In this document: piece after piece, positions 9,174 through 18,553 of the stretch
How the letters are laid out: every line of letters starts with the position of its first letter
Numbering within the stretch: position 1 is the first letter of the stretch
Assembly (NCBI RefSeq): GCF_002259415.1
Contig: NZ_NPFY01000001.1
Span: 124,001-188,000, forward strand
Direction of reading: 5' to 3'
Source: Rhodococcus sp. 14-2470-1b
GTDB lineage: Bacteria; Actinomycetota; Actinomycetes; Mycobacteriales; Mycobacteriaceae
Length of the DNA stretch: 64,000 nucleotides
Notes under the pieces: generated by a model
Seen by the model: only the letters and a program-made list of their open reading frames with translations
Databases searched by the model: none
What the model was told of the DNA's origin: nothing
Made by a program: the position numbers and the translations under genes

Positions 9174-9878
9174 GTGGCTTCGACTCTGACGCAGGAACTT
9201 CTGGACCCCATCCTGACAACCGACCCAGCCGGCCCGCGCGTGACGTATTACGACGACGCCACCGGCGAGCGGGTCGAGGTCTCCGGTGTGACGCTGGCCA
9301 ACTGGGCTGCGAAGACCGCGAACTTTCTCCGCGACGAGCTGGGTGTGGAACCGGGGACACGAGTCTCGGTACTGCTTCCCGCGCACTGGCAGACAGCGGC
9401 AGTGCTCCTCGGGGCGTGGTGGGCAGGCGCCGACGTCACCCTGAGCGCGGACCCCGACGTGGAGGTCGCGTTGGTGCACGGCGGGCGCATCGACGACGCA
9501 GGCGACGTGCCCGAGGTCGTGGCGCTGTCGCTCGACGCCTTCGGTAGACCGGTCCCGGATCTACCGGTGGGTGTGACCGATTACGCGACGTCGGTCCGTG
9601 TGCACGGGGATCAGTTTCGGCCGTCGGGACAATCGGGCGCTCTGGACGGTCGGTCGGTCGAAGAGGTTCTCGGCGCCGCACGTGCCCGCGCCGAGGCGCA
9701 TTCGATCGCGGTGGGAGACCGCGTGCTGTCCTCGTTGCCGTGGACCACGGCCGACGAATTGATAGACGGGCTGCTCTCGGTGCTCGCCGCCGGCGCATCT
9801 TTGGTTCAGGTCAGCTCGCCCGACGACTCGAAGACCGAACGCCGCGTCGCGACGGAGAAGGTCACCAAGACCCTCTAG
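9174..9878 (+). CDS. TIGR03089-type protein, short AMP-binding-enzyme-like
   Basis: This 234-residue protein resembles the N-terminal part of acyl-CoA synthetase/AMP-binding enzymes (TLANWAAKTANFL, LLPAHWQTAAVLLGAWWAGA). It stops before the P-loop-like and C-terminal domains, as in the actinobacterial TIGR03089 family found after the LCP gene. It is too short to be a full adenylating enzyme, so the function is unknown. The GTG at 9174 starts 18 nt after the LCP stop, suggesting one transcript. Confidence 0.8.
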   Translation: MASTLTQELLDPILTTDPAGPRVTYYDDATGERVEVSGVTLANWAAKTANFLRDELGVEPGTRVSVLLPAHWQTAAVLLGAWWAGADVTLSADPDVEVALVHGGRIDDAGDVPEVVALSLDAFGRPVPDLPVGVTDYATSVRVHGDQFRPSGQSGALDGRSVEEVLGAARARAEAHSIAVGDRVLSSLPWTTADELIDGLLSVLAAGASLVQVSSPDDSKTERRVATEKVTKTL

Positions 9879-9891
9879 CCCGCTTCACTCG

Positions 9892-10281
9892 TCACTCCGG
9901 TCGTCGGATGCGATAGCCGCCGTCGGCCAGGCCTGCCTCGATCTCGTATCTGTTTCTCGCGCCCGGTCGACGGATCTCTTCGACGAGATAGCGCGGCGCG
10001 AAGGCGATGCCGTATCGCGCCCACTGATCGGCGTGGACGGCCTCGTGGCGCAATACCCGACGGGACACGTTGGAGTTCGTCAGGTAGACACCGCCGATCG
10101 TCGTCCCACCGCGCCCGAAGCCGTACCGCATCCCGGACGCGACGAACAGTGCACTCGGCTCGTCGAACTCGACTCTCGCTCGCCACAGGCCCGCGTAGGC
10201 AAGCGCCAGCCAGGTCACGACGACGACCTGGCGCCGACCGCGTGAGGCACGGCGTACGCGCGCCCGGAGCGAAAGCGGCAC
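9892..10281 (-). CDS. Small HExxH-containing protein downstream of purE
   Basis: A 129-residue protein with a hydrophobic stretch near the N-terminus (about 18-32) and the sequence HEAVHADQW, a good zinc HExxH motif. It could be a membrane-anchored zinc-dependent hydrolase or have a degenerate role; I do not recognise a named family. The GTG start overlaps the purE stop by one base (TAGTG), so it is translationally coupled to purK-purE. The link to purine synthesis is positional only. Confidence 0.75.
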   Translation of the reverse strand: MPLSLRARVRRASRGRRQVVVVTWLALAYAGLWRARVEFDEPSALFVASGMRYGFGRGGTTIGGVYLTNSNVSRRVLRHEAVHADQWARYGIAFAPRYLVEEIRRPGARNRYEIEAGLADGGYRIRRPE

Positions 10282-10793
10282 TATCCCAGCAGCTTGGCGC
10301 GCAGTGCGGCGTCCTTGTCCTCGACCATCCGCTCGAGCCCGGCCTGGAACGAGGCCATCCGCTCACGGAGAGCAGCGTCGGATGCACCGAGGATGCGTAC
10401 AGCGAGCAGGCCGGCGTTACGCGCACCGCCGATGGACACCGTCGCCACCGGAACACCTGCCGGCATCTGCACGATGGACAGCAACGAATCCATGCCGTCG
10501 AGATACTTCAACGGCACCGGAACGCCCACGACCGGCAACGGCGTCGCCGACGCCACCATGCCGGGAAGGTGAGCAGCTCCCCCGGCTCCCGCGATGATCA
10601 CCTTCAGTCCGCGTTCGGCGGCAGTGTTCGCGTAGTCGATCATGCGTTGCGGAGTGCGATGCGCGGAGATGACGCCGACCTCGAAGCGGACACCGAATTC
10701 TGCGAGGGCTTCCGCCGCGGCCTCCATGGTCGGCCAATCCGAGTCGCTTCCCATGATCAGGCCGACCTGAGGGCCCGTCGAATTGTCGCTCAT
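10281..10793 (-). CDS. purE: N5-carboxyaminoimidazole ribonucleotide mutase
   Basis: PurE moves the carboxyl group of N5-CAIR to C4 in de novo purine synthesis. The 170-residue protein has the class I signatures GSDSDW (residues 15-20), SAHRTP and [10 protein letters not shown]. Its ATG overlaps the purK stop by 4 nt (ATGA), so both enzymes that handle the unstable N5-CAIR intermediate are made together. The gene for a small HExxH protein overlaps its stop. Confidence 0.97.
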   Translation of the reverse strand: MSDNSTGPQVGLIMGSDSDWPTMEAAAEALAEFGVRFEVGVISAHRTPQRMIDYANTAAERGLKVIIAGAGGAAHLPGMVASATPLPVVGVPVPLKYLDGMDSLLSIVQMPAGVPVATVSIGGARNAGLLAVRILGASDAALRERMASFQAGLERMVEDKDAALRAKLLG

Positions 10794-12061
10794 GCGTGCG
10801 GATCCCATCCGTCGGTCCATTCCGCGTGCGACATCCAATGCGCGGCACGCTCTGCCTTTTCTCTGATCGCGGCCACATAGGCTGCGTCGTCGGCGCGTCC
10901 GCCTGCCGCGCCGAGCACGTTGACGTGGCCGATCTTGCGATCCTTGCGTTCGCCTTTGCCGTAGAGGTGCACCTTGGCGTCGGGCATCCGGGCGAACAGG
11001 TGATGCAGCCGCTCGTCCATGCTCATCGTGGGCGCCTCGGGTGCGCCGAGGATGTTCGCCATCACCGTCACCGGCGCCACGGGCGACGTGTCGCCGAGCG
11101 GATAGTCGAGAACGGCTCGCAGGTGCTGCTCGAACTGCGAGGTCCGGCAGCCGTCCATGGTCCAGTGCCCCGAGTTGTGCGGACGCATCGCGAGCTCGTT
11201 GACGAGGATGCGCCCGTCCGTCGTCTCGAAGAGTTCCACCGCCATGGATCCGACTACACCAAGTTCTGCGGCAAGGCCCAGAGCCATGCGCTCGGCGTCG
11301 ATGGCAGTGTCCTCGTCGAGACCTGGCGCGGGCGCGATCACCACGGCGCACTGTCCGTGTCGCTGAACCGTCTCGACGACGGGCCACGACGCACCCTGGC
11401 CGAACGGCGAGCGCCCGACCATCGCGGACAGCTCGCGGCGCAGATCGACCTTGGTCTCGACCATCAGGGGCACGCCGAGATCGAGCTGTCGACCGACGAT
11501 CTCCTCGGCTTCCTCGGCGTCGGCTGGCATCCACACGCCTCGGCCGTCGTATCCACCCCGAATTGCCTTGACCACGACGGGCCAGCCGTGTTCTTCGCCG
11601 AACTCGGTCACGTCGCCGGCCCAGGTCACCTCCGCGAACTCGGGGCTCGGGATGCCGAGATCAGCGAGCTTGCGGCGCATCTTCAGCTTGTCCTGCGCGT
11701 AGATCAACGCCGACGGCGGTGGCTGCACGTTGACACCCTCGGCGACGAGAGTCTCCAAGTGCTCGGTGGGCACATGCTCGTGATCGAACGTCACCGCGTT
11801 CGATCCCGTTGCAGCGGCCCTGAGCGCGTCGAGGTCGTCGTGGTGTCCGAGCACCACGTCCGCACTGACCTGTGCAGCGGGCTCGTCGGCACCGGCGGAC
11901 AGCACTCGAAGCGTCTGTCCGAGCGCAACGGCTGCCTGGTGGGTCATCCTCGCGAGCTGGCCGCCACCGATCATCGCCACGACAGGCATTCCGTTGGTGG
12001 ACGGACGCGGAGTACTGGGACGCGGGTTCGCCGCGTCGGAGGGGAAATGTGGACCGGTCAC
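10790..12061 (-). CDS. purK: N5-carboxyaminoimidazole ribonucleotide synthase
   Basis: An ATP-grasp enzyme of 423 residues that converts AIR, bicarbonate and ATP to N5-CAIR. It has the N-terminal GGGQLARM, the ATP-binding [13 protein letters not shown] segment and the metal-binding [14 protein letters not shown] region. The GTG at 12061 has AGGAA just upstream. An ATG at 11989 (MPVVAM) is a possible later start that would remove a 24-residue Pro/Ser-rich leader. First gene of purK-purE-HExxH, divergent from gtrA. Confidence 0.95.
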   Translation of the reverse strand: MTGPHFPSDAANPRPSTPRPSTNGMPVVAMIGGGQLARMTHQAAVALGQTLRVLSAGADEPAAQVSADVVLGHHDDLDALRAAATGSNAVTFDHEHVPTEHLETLVAEGVNVQPPPSALIYAQDKLKMRRKLADLGIPSPEFAEVTWAGDVTEFGEEHGWPVVVKAIRGGYDGRGVWMPADAEEAEEIVGRQLDLGVPLMVETKVDLRRELSAMVGRSPFGQGASWPVVETVQRHGQCAVVIAPAPGLDEDTAIDAERMALGLAAELGVVGSMAVELFETTDGRILVNELAMRPHNSGHWTMDGCRTSQFEQHLRAVLDYPLGDTSPVAPVTVMANILGAPEAPTMSMDERLHHLFARMPDAKVHLYGKGERKDRKIGHVNVLGAAGGRADDAAYVAAIREKAERAAHWMSHAEWTDGWDPHA

Positions 12062-12174
12062 GGCTTCCTATCGTGTCATGTGAGGCGGATTCGACCGTCG
12101 TTGGCCTGAGAGAAGTCTGATGATCTGCGCGCCGGTTCGTGAAATCGAGGTGTCGTTTCGTAGACTTCTCCGTT

Positions 12175-12738
12175 GTGCCCTCGATCGACAGTGTGATTCA
12201 CCGCCTCCCCGGTCCAATTCGGGAGCTGGCGATTCGTCACAGCGAACTGATCAAATTTGCCATCGTCGGCGGCACGACGATGGTGTTCGACCTCGCCATC
12301 TTCTACTCGCTCAGCCTCACGGTGCTCGAACCCAAGCCGGTGGTGGCCAAGGTCATCTCCGGTGTGATGGCGACGATCCTGAGCTACATCCTCAACCGTG
12401 AGTGGGCGTTCAAGAACCGAGGCGGACGCGAACGGCACCACGAGGCACTCCTGTTCTTCACGATCAGTGGCATCGGCGTGATTCTTGCCGCGGCGCCTCT
12501 GTTCATCGCCAACAACCTGTTCGACATCCGTGAAGGCCACACGAGCCTCACCATGCTGGTGATCGTCGACTTCGTGCTGAACTACATCATCGGCAACCTG
12601 ATGCAGATGGCGTTCCGATTCTGGGCCCTGCGCAAGTTCGCCTTCCCGGAAGAGAACGCGCGCGGAGCAGCCGCTGGATCCACCGATTTCGACCCCACCG
12701 AGGAAGAAGCCGCCGAGGAACAACTCGGCCACAGCTGA
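12175..12738 (+). CDS. GtrA-family membrane protein
   Basis: A 187-residue protein with four predicted membrane helices between about residues 28 and 150, starting at the typical IKFAIVGGTTMVFDL motif, and an acidic tail ending EEEAAEEQ. GtrA-family proteins are small translocators, several thought to flip polyprenyl-linked sugars. It corresponds to Rv3277, next to purK in mycobacteria. The GTG at 12175 was chosen to begin just before the amphipathic stretch; longer alternatives exist. It is convergent with the sensor kinase gene, only 11 nt between stops. Confidence 0.87.
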   Translation: MPSIDSVIHRLPGPIRELAIRHSELIKFAIVGGTTMVFDLAIFYSLSLTVLEPKPVVAKVISGVMATILSYILNREWAFKNRGGRERHHEALLFFTISGIGVILAAAPLFIANNLFDIREGHTSLTMLVIVDFVLNYIIGNLMQMAFRFWALRKFAFPEENARGAAAGSTDFDPTEEEAAEEQLGHS

Positions 12739-12749
12739 CTTCCCGCCGG

Positions 12750-14072
12750 CTACCGCGGCTCGCGAGTGCGGGGCGCTCCCATGCTCTGATCCCGCGAAGC
12801 CGGCAGGAACACCGAGAACATCGCGGGGCGTCGACGCTGCAGTTCCAATCGACCACCGTCGGCCTCCACCAACGCCCGAGCGAGCGCGAGCCCGACGCCG
12901 GTGGATCCCGCACCGGAGAATCCGCGGTCGAAGATGTGCGGCGCCATGTCGTTGCTGACGCCGTCCCCCTCGTCGGACACCTCCACACAAGCGAGAGCTT
13001 CCCGTCGTCGCTCCGCGGTGTCCACCGCGGGCACGAGCCGAACGGCCACCGTGCACGTACCGCCGCCGTGCGACAGCGCGTTGTCGACCAGCACGGACAC
13101 CGCTTCTCGCAGCCGCGATCCGGTCACCGACGCCGTCACACCCACGTCACCTCGCAGAACCAGCTCACGCCCGGCGTCCTCGAAATTGCGCTGCCATTCC
13201 GCGACGAGACCGGTCAGCTCGGCGATCACGGGAACTTCCTCGGCTCCGGCCGAACCGTCGCTACGCGACGACCGGACCAATTCGTCGATCGCCAGTGTCA
13301 GTCGGTCCACCTGGGCCATCGCCTCGTCCGCCTCCTGAACGACGTCCGGGTCCGGGTGGACCGACAATTCGTCGAGGCGCAGGCGGACGGCGGTGAGCCG
13401 ACTTCGCAGCTGATGCGACACGTCGGCCACGAGGGAGTGCTCACGCTGCAAGCGTCCGGAGATCTCCACCGTCGCGGAGTCGAGCACCTCGGACACTCGG
13501 TCGAGTTCGGCGATTCCGTGCCGGGTGGGATCCGGTCTGAAATCGCCCTCCGCGAGTCGGGCGGCTCGGCGCGCCACGTCCTGCAGTGGGTCGGCGAGCC
13601 GTTTCGCGGTGAGGACCGCGATGGCCGTGCCCGCGAGGATCGAGGCCAGCACCACCAGCCCGACGGCTCCTACCGCCTGCCGCTGCAATGTCCGCATGTC
13701 GTCGGACGGCACCTCGAGCCGTAGTGAGCCCGACGTCCCCATCGACAAGGACTCGACCAGCGGACGTGATACGAAAGGTTCGCCGATGTCGACACGCGAC
13801 GCGGCATCCTGCGGGGTCGGGAACACCACGACGAGGCGCCCGGACTGCGGAATGGCCAGCCGTAGCGACCCGATGTCCAGGTCGCCGATCACCATTCCCG
13901 CTTCACCCTCCTGGGAGAGGATCTCCGACGCCATTCGATCGAGTCGACGCTGCAGGTCGTCGCGAGTGAAATCCTCGACCCACAGCCACGCGGTGTACAT
14001 GAGCGGAAGGCCGAGCAGGAGCGCCGTGAGAATGACCACGGCGAGAATGGATTGGAGAATGCGACGACGCAT
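12750..14072 (-). CDS. HAMP-containing sensor histidine kinase
   Basis: The 440-residue protein has membrane helices at about 7-30 and 135-155 flanking an extracellular sensor of roughly 100 residues. A HAMP linker (157-210) follows, then a dimerisation helix with the phospho-acceptor His220 in SHQLRS. The HATPase domain has an N-box near VDNALSHG, SDEGDG and GSTGVGLALARAL. The gene follows the response regulator after 24 nt. The stimulus is unknown; none of the periplasmic domain matches a family I know. M. tuberculosis has no pair at this site as I recall, so this is an insertion between gtrA and the PH-domain gene. Confidence 0.92.
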   Translation of the reverse strand: MRRRILQSILAVVILTALLLGLPLMYTAWLWVEDFTRDDLQRRLDRMASEILSQEGEAGMVIGDLDIGSLRLAIPQSGRLVVVFPTPQDAASRVDIGEPFVSRPLVESLSMGTSGSLRLEVPSDDMRTLQRQAVGAVGLVVLASILAGTAIAVLTAKRLADPLQDVARRAARLAEGDFRPDPTRHGIAELDRVSEVLDSATVEISGRLQREHSLVADVSHQLRSRLTAVRLRLDELSVHPDPDVVQEADEAMAQVDRLTLAIDELVRSSRSDGSAGAEEVPVIAELTGLVAEWQRNFEDAGRELVLRGDVGVTASVTGSRLREAVSVLVDNALSHGGGTCTVAVRLVPAVDTAERRREALACVEVSDEGDGVSNDMAPHIFDRGFSGAGSTGVGLALARALVEADGGRLELQRRRPAMFSVFLPASRDQSMGAPRTREPR

Positions 14073-14096
14073 CGTGTCGGCTGCTCTGCTTTTCTA

Positions 14097-14777
14097 CTAG
14101 TCGCTGTTGATCCGGAACCCGACTCCACGCACCGTCGCGATGCGGCGCTCGGCGACCGAACCTTCGTCACCGATCTTTCGGCGAAGCCACGACATGTGCA
14201 TGTCGAGTGTCTTCGAACCGCGCAGTTCGGCGTCACCCCACACCTCACGCAGAATGGTCTCGCGGGGAACGACCTGCCCCGCATGTTCGAGGAGCACCTT
14301 GAGCAGCTCGTATTCCTTGTTGGCGAGCGAGATCTCGTTGCCGCCGACGAGCACGCGTCGAGCAGCGGGCTCGAGCCTGATGTCGCCTACCTCGATCGGC
14401 CCGTCTTCGCCGGTTCCTCGTCGGCGCAGCAGCGCACGTACCCGCGCCATGAGCTCTGCCAACCGGAACGGCTTGCCGACGTAGTCGTCGGCGCCCGCGT
14501 CGAGCCCGACGACGAAATCCACCTCGTCGGTGCGTGCGGTGAGCATCAACACCGCCAGATCCGAGCTGTTGGCGCGTACCTGCCGGCAGACCTCGAGACC
14601 GTCCATCCCGGGAAGGCCGAGGTCCAGAATCAGGAGGTCGTAGTTGCCGTCGAGAGCACGCTGAAGAGCAGCGGGGCCCGTCTGTTCGACCGTCACCGTG
14701 TACCCCTCGCGGCCGAGGGCGCGGGACAGTGGCGCGGCAATAGCTTCGTCGTCTTCGGCAAGGAGCACATCGGTCAC
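14097..14777 (-). CDS. OmpR/PhoB-family response regulator
   Basis: A receiver domain (1-115) with the acidic pocket EDD (8-10), the phospho-acceptor Asp52 and the conserved Lys in GKPF is followed by a winged-helix DNA-binding domain (about 130-225, ending RGVGFRIN). It precedes its kinase gene in one operon and its start begins about 90 nt from the PH-domain gene end. Targets cannot be predicted from the window. Confidence 0.94.
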   Translation of the reverse strand: MTDVLLAEDDEAIAAPLSRALGREGYTVTVEQTGPAALQRALDGNYDLLILDLGLPGMDGLEVCRQVRANSSDLAVLMLTARTDEVDFVVGLDAGADDYVGKPFRLAELMARVRALLRRRGTGEDGPIEVGDIRLEPAARRVLVGGNEISLANKEYELLKVLLEHAGQVVPRETILREVWGDAELRGSKTLDMHMSWLRRKIGDEGSVAERRIATVRGVGFRINSD

Positions 14778-14868
14778 TCGGTGAGCGTACGGCCGGAAAC
14801 TGTGAGAATGATGTATTTACCCGCCCGCACCCGGGTTCCGCGGAACCGCTGCCGGCAAGCGGACACCG

Positions 14869-15519
14869 TCATCGACGCCGACCGGCCCGCCAACCGGGCC
14901 TGGCACCGTCCGGCGACGGCCCGTCCACCTCGTGGCCGAGCTCGTCTCCGTCGATATCGCCGGAACTGCGGTATTCCCCCGATCGATACTCCCCGGACCG
15001 CCGAAATTCCCCGGACCGCCGAAATTCCAGGGAGTCGAACACCTGTTGGTAGAGCAGCGAGTGCACCCGCTGCACCCGTGGAATGTCGTCGAACTCGAGC
15101 GGATCGTCGGACGCCGACGCGATGATGAGCGTGCCCGTGCCGAGCATCCGGTCGACCAGTCCGTGCCGGAACTGGACATTGCTGATGCGGCTCATCGGGA
15201 TGTCGATGCCCGAGTGTGTGATGACACCCTGTCGAATGAGCACGCGACGGTCGGTGACGATGAAGTGCGTGCACTTCCAGCTGATCAACGGAGCGACGCA
15301 GCGCCACGCGACCAGAGCTGCCCATACCACGGCGACGACGATGACCGCCGTCGTCGACGCTGTGCCGTCCACTCGAGCGGAGGCCACTCCGATCCCGAAT
15401 CCGGCCAGGGCGGTGACGACGATGAAGGTAGCCGCCGGAAGGACGAGCATCTTCCAGTGAGGGTGGTGGTGCAGTAGCAGCTCTTCTTCGTCTGCCAACG
15501 CATCCTGCGGATAGCCCAT
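14869..15519 (-). CDS. PH-domain (YdbS/bPH2-like) membrane protein
   Basis: The 216-residue protein has two membrane helices (about 25-45 and 55-75) followed by a bacterial PH domain (FIVTDRRVLIRQG, then SRISNVQFRHGLVDRMLGTGTL). Homologues sit beside birA in mycobacteria (Rv3278c). The ATG at 15519 is preceded by GGAGAAGGAGAG. The C-terminus has a low-complexity run of RRSGE/YRSGE units that seems strain- or genus-specific and is encoded partly by an 18-bp direct repeat. The function is unknown; membrane-associated scaffolding is common for this fold. Confidence 0.87.
   Translation of the reverse strand: MGYPQDALADEEELLLHHHPHWKMLVLPAATFIVVTALAGFGIGVASARVDGTASTTAVIVVAVVWAALVAWRCVAPLISWKCTHFIVTDRRVLIRQGVITHSGIDIPMSRISNVQFRHGLVDRMLGTGTLIIASASDDPLEFDDIPRVQRVHSLLYQQVFDSLEFRRSGEFRRSGEYRSGEYRSSGDIDGDELGHEVDGPSPDGARPGWRAGRRR
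14991..15026. repeat. Two 18-bp direct repeats in the PH-domain gene 3' end
   Basis: CCCCGGACCGCCGAAATT occurs twice in tandem (14991-15008 and 15009-15026). It encodes part of the RRSGE/YRSGE run at the C-terminus. The period is a multiple of three, so expansion is in frame. Confidence 0.9.
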
Positions 15520-15605
15520 GCGGATCGCTCTCCTTCTCCGGTTCCGCCGTGATCCTGCCACGACCGCGCTGCCGATCGGTGGCCGATCGGAAGCCGTTCG
15601 AGGGG

Positions 15606-16439
15606 TCAGTCGGTGTCGACAGCTCGTAGATGAGTGACGTCGCCGGCAGCGACCGCGACGGTTCCGGTGTCGGCGTCGTCGGTGCGAACGACGATCCGGC
15701 CCTGATCGTCGACGTCGGTCGCCTCGCCGACCATCTGGCGGTCTCCCGGCAGCTCGACGCGCACGCGGCGGCCGATTGTGTCGCACCGCTCGCGGTAGCG
15801 GTGGGCCAGGTGTTCGGTGTTCCAGTTGGAGTTGCGCCAGGAGTCGATCTCCGCGCCGATCGCTCGGAGTATCGACCGCAGCAGCGTGCTGCGGTCGATG
15901 ACGGCGGCGTTTTCCAACGCGAGCGACGTTGCCGTCGGGACCGGCAGTTCACTTTCGGTCATGGTGACGTTGAGGCCGATTCCGACGACGACAGAGGGGT
16001 TGGGGCCGTGCTCGGCCACCTCGGCGAGGATGCCCGCGACCTTACGGCCCTCGATGAGTACGTCGTTCGGCCACTTCAGTGCCGCGTCCACGGCGGCAAC
16101 AGTGCGGAGCGAATCGACCACGGCCACACCGGCTAGCAGCGGAAGCCATCCGAGAACCGCCGGATCGATGCCTGGAAACTTGACGAGAACCGAGAACAGA
16201 AGTTGTGATCTCGGTGGACCCACGAAAGGCCGTGAGTGTCGTCCGCGCCCGCTGTCCTGTTGCTCGGCGACGAGGGCAGTCCGGTCGGCGAGGCCGTGTA
16301 CCCGAGCAATGAGGTCGGCGTTGGTCGAACCGGTTTGCTCGACCACATCGAGCCTGGACCAGGAGGCTTGTGGTCCGTCGACGAGTGCCCGTCGGAGAGC
16401 GGCAGTGTCGAGCGGGGGGCGATCGAGGTTGGTCCACAT
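15606..16439 (-). CDS. birA: Biotin--[acetyl-CoA-carboxylase] ligase
   Basis: A group I biotin protein ligase of 277 residues lacking the N-terminal DNA-binding domain, so it is not a repressor. It has the biotinyl-AMP loop GRGRHSR, the KWPNDV motif and the C-terminal SH3-like domain (about 230-275). It attaches biotin to carrier lysines, here most likely that of AccA3 encoded at 31.9-33.7 kb. It is divergent from accD5, so ligase and carboxylase share a 116-bp control region. Confidence 0.94.
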   Translation of the reverse strand: MWTNLDRPPLDTAALRRALVDGPQASWSRLDVVEQTGSTNADLIARVHGLADRTALVAEQQDSGRGRHSRPFVGPPRSQLLFSVLVKFPGIDPAVLGWLPLLAGVAVVDSLRTVAAVDAALKWPNDVLIEGRKVAGILAEVAEHGPNPSVVVGIGLNVTMTESELPVPTATSLALENAAVIDRSTLLRSILRAIGAEIDSWRNSNWNTEHLAHRYRERCDTIGRRVRVELPGDRQMVGEATDVDDQGRIVVRTDDADTGTVAVAAGDVTHLRAVDTD

Positions 16440-16555
16440 GACTCAAGAGCATATGGGCTCACCGGTTCGATGGCCGGTGGCGCCGACTCCTGCTACCAAC
16501 CGGTACGTGGCCCTCGGTAGGGCTCCCGTCACACCCGTGGTTAAAGTGTTTCCCC

Positions 16556-18196
16556 ATGACCAGTGTTCAGGATTCGACTGCGCAGGGTACGGACGCCAAG
16601 CCCGACATTCACACGACGGCAGGCAAGCTCGCCGAACTCCGTAGCCGCCGCGAGGCCGCGATGGCACCGTCAGGCGCCGCCGCAATCGAGAAGGTGCACG
16701 CCAAAGGCAAGCTCACCGCCCGCGAACGCATCACCGCACTGCTCGACGAAGGTTCCTTCGTCGAGATGGACGCCCTCGCCCGCCACCGCTCCCAGAACTT
16801 CGGCCTCGCCGACAACCGCCCCTACGGCGACGGCGTCGTCACCGGCTACGGCACCATCGACGGACGCGACGTCTGCATCTTCTCCCAGGACGCCACCGTC
16901 TTCGGCGGCTCCCTCGGCGAAATCTACGGCGAGAAAATCGTCAAGGTCATGGACCTCGCCCTCAAGACCGGACGCCCCCTCATCGGCATCAACGAAGGCG
17001 CAGGCGCTCGCATCCAGGAAGGCGTCGTCTCCCTCGGCCTCTACGGCGAAATCTTCCACCGCAACGTCCAAGCCTCCGGCGTCATCCCCCAGATCTCCCT
17101 GATCATGGGACCCGCCGCAGGCGGACACGTGTACTCCCCAGCCCTGACCGACTTCGTCGTCATGGTCGACGGCACCTCCCAGATGTTCGTCACCGGACCC
17201 GACGTCATCAAAACCGTCACCGGCGAAAACGTCACCATGGAAGAACTCGGCGGCGCCCACACCCACATGGAGAAATCCGGCGTCGCGCACTACGTCGCCT
17301 CCGGCGAGCAGGACGCCCTCGACTACGTCCGCGACCTCCTCGGCTACCTGCCGTCCAACAACCGCGCGGATGCACCACGCACGATCCCGTCGGATCCGAT
17401 CGACGGCGCCATCGAGGACAACCTCACCGCCGAGGACCTCGAACTCGACACCCTCATCCCGGATTCACCGAACACTCCGTACGACATGCACGAGGTCATC
17501 CGCCGCATCCTCGACGACGACGAATTCCTCGAAGTCCAGGAAGGCCGCGCCCGCAACATCATCGTCGGCTACGGACGCGTCGACGGCCGCTCGGTGGGCA
17601 TCGTCGCCAACCAGCCCACCCAGTTCGCCGGCACGTTGGACATCGACGCCTCCGAAAAAGCCGCACGCTTCGTCCGCACGTGCGATGCGTTCAACGTCCC
17701 CATCATCACCCTCGTCGACGTCCCCGGCTTCCTGCCCGGCACGGGTCAGGAGTTCAACGGCATCATCCGCCGCGGCGCGAAACTGCTCTACGCCTACGGT
17801 GAAGCGACCGTCGGGAAGATCACCGTCATCACCCGCAAAGCCTACGGCGGCGCGTACGACGTCATGGGCTCCAAGCACATGGGCGCCGACGTCAACCTCG
17901 CCTGGCCGACCGCGCAGATCGCCGTCATGGGCGCCTCCGGAGCCGTCGGATTCGTCTACCGCAAGCAACTCCTCGAAGCCGCCAAGAACGGTGAAGACGT
18001 CGACGCACTGCGCTTGAAGTTGCAGCAGGAATACGAAGACACCCTCGTCAACCCGTACGTCGCCGCCGAACGTGGATACCTCGACGCCGTCATCCCGCCG
18101 AGCCACACCCGCGGACAGATCGTCTCCGCACTACGCCTCCTCGAACGCAAACAAGTCACCCTGCCCCCGAAGAAGCACGGCAACATTCCTCTCTGA
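16556..18196 (+). CDS. accD5: Acyl-CoA (propionyl/acetyl-CoA) carboxylase carboxyltransferase beta subunit, AccD5 type
   Basis: The 546 residues match the length of AccD5, which transfers CO2 from biotin to propionyl- or acetyl-CoA, giving methylmalonyl- and malonyl-CoA for lipid synthesis. Both crotonase-like halves are present, with oxyanion-hole glycine motifs [22 protein letters not shown] and [11 protein letters not shown]. Codons ending in C are used almost exclusively through the centre, suggesting high expression. It is followed by accE5 after 38 nt; the alpha subunit accA3 lies 13.7 kb away with the lipid genes between. Confidence 0.95.
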   Translation: MTSVQDSTAQGTDAKPDIHTTAGKLAELRSRREAAMAPSGAAAIEKVHAKGKLTARERITALLDEGSFVEMDALARHRSQNFGLADNRPYGDGVVTGYGTIDGRDVCIFSQDATVFGGSLGEIYGEKIVKVMDLALKTGRPLIGINEGAGARIQEGVVSLGLYGEIFHRNVQASGVIPQISLIMGPAAGGHVYSPALTDFVVMVDGTSQMFVTGPDVIKTVTGENVTMEELGGAHTHMEKSGVAHYVASGEQDALDYVRDLLGYLPSNNRADAPRTIPSDPIDGAIEDNLTAEDLELDTLIPDSPNTPYDMHEVIRRILDDDEFLEVQEGRARNIIVGYGRVDGRSVGIVANQPTQFAGTLDIDASEKAARFVRTCDAFNVPIITLVDVPGFLPGTGQEFNGIIRRGAKLLYAYGEATVGKITVITRKAYGGAYDVMGSKHMGADVNLAWPTAQIAVMGASGAVGFVYRKQLLEAAKNGEDVDALRLKLQQEYEDTLVNPYVAAERGYLDAVIPPSHTRGQIVSALRLLERKQVTLPPKKHGNIPL

Positions 18197-18234
18197 CACG
18201 TCTTACTACGACCACCGGAAGTGAGCTTGCATAG

Positions 18235-18525
18235 ATGAGTGCACCCGCACGCGAAACAGATCTGACCGTCGCCGACGAGCTGATCGAGTCCGCCGACCTC
18301 GGCGCCGACGGAGCAGCTGCCGCGGCGTCGGCGATCCGTATCGTCAAGGGCGATCCTTCCGACGAGGAGATCGCTGCGTTGGTCGCGGTTCTGACTGCGG
18401 CGCAGGGCTCGGCGTCGGCACCCGCGGATACGCGTCCGGCCGAGTTGTGGGGATCTCCCGTCACCATGCACCGCACGTTCGCGCCGTTCTCGCCGTACTC
18501 GTTCGCTGCGTCGCGCCGCTACTGA
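18235..18525 (+). CDS. accE5: Acyl-CoA carboxylase epsilon subunit
   Basis: A 96-residue protein whose middle (IRIVKGDPSDEEIAALVAVL) is the helix typical of actinobacterial epsilon subunits, which bind the AccD ring and stimulate its activity. The N-terminus is Ala/Asp-rich and the C-terminus ends in an aromatic-rich tail (FAPFSPYSF). Position directly after accD5 supports the name. Confidence 0.93.
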   Translation: MSAPARETDLTVADELIESADLGADGAAAAASAIRIVKGDPSDEEIAALVAVLTAAQGSASAPADTRPAELWGSPVTMHRTFAPFSPYSFAASRRY

Positions 18526-18553
18526 GGCACGTGCCTCGGGGCGTGGACACACA

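Noticed and set aside
7914..9479. A 521-codon minus-strand frame opposite the LCP gene
   Set aside because: It reads through the complement of the LCP and TIGR03089 genes, which have clear families; no motif of its own.
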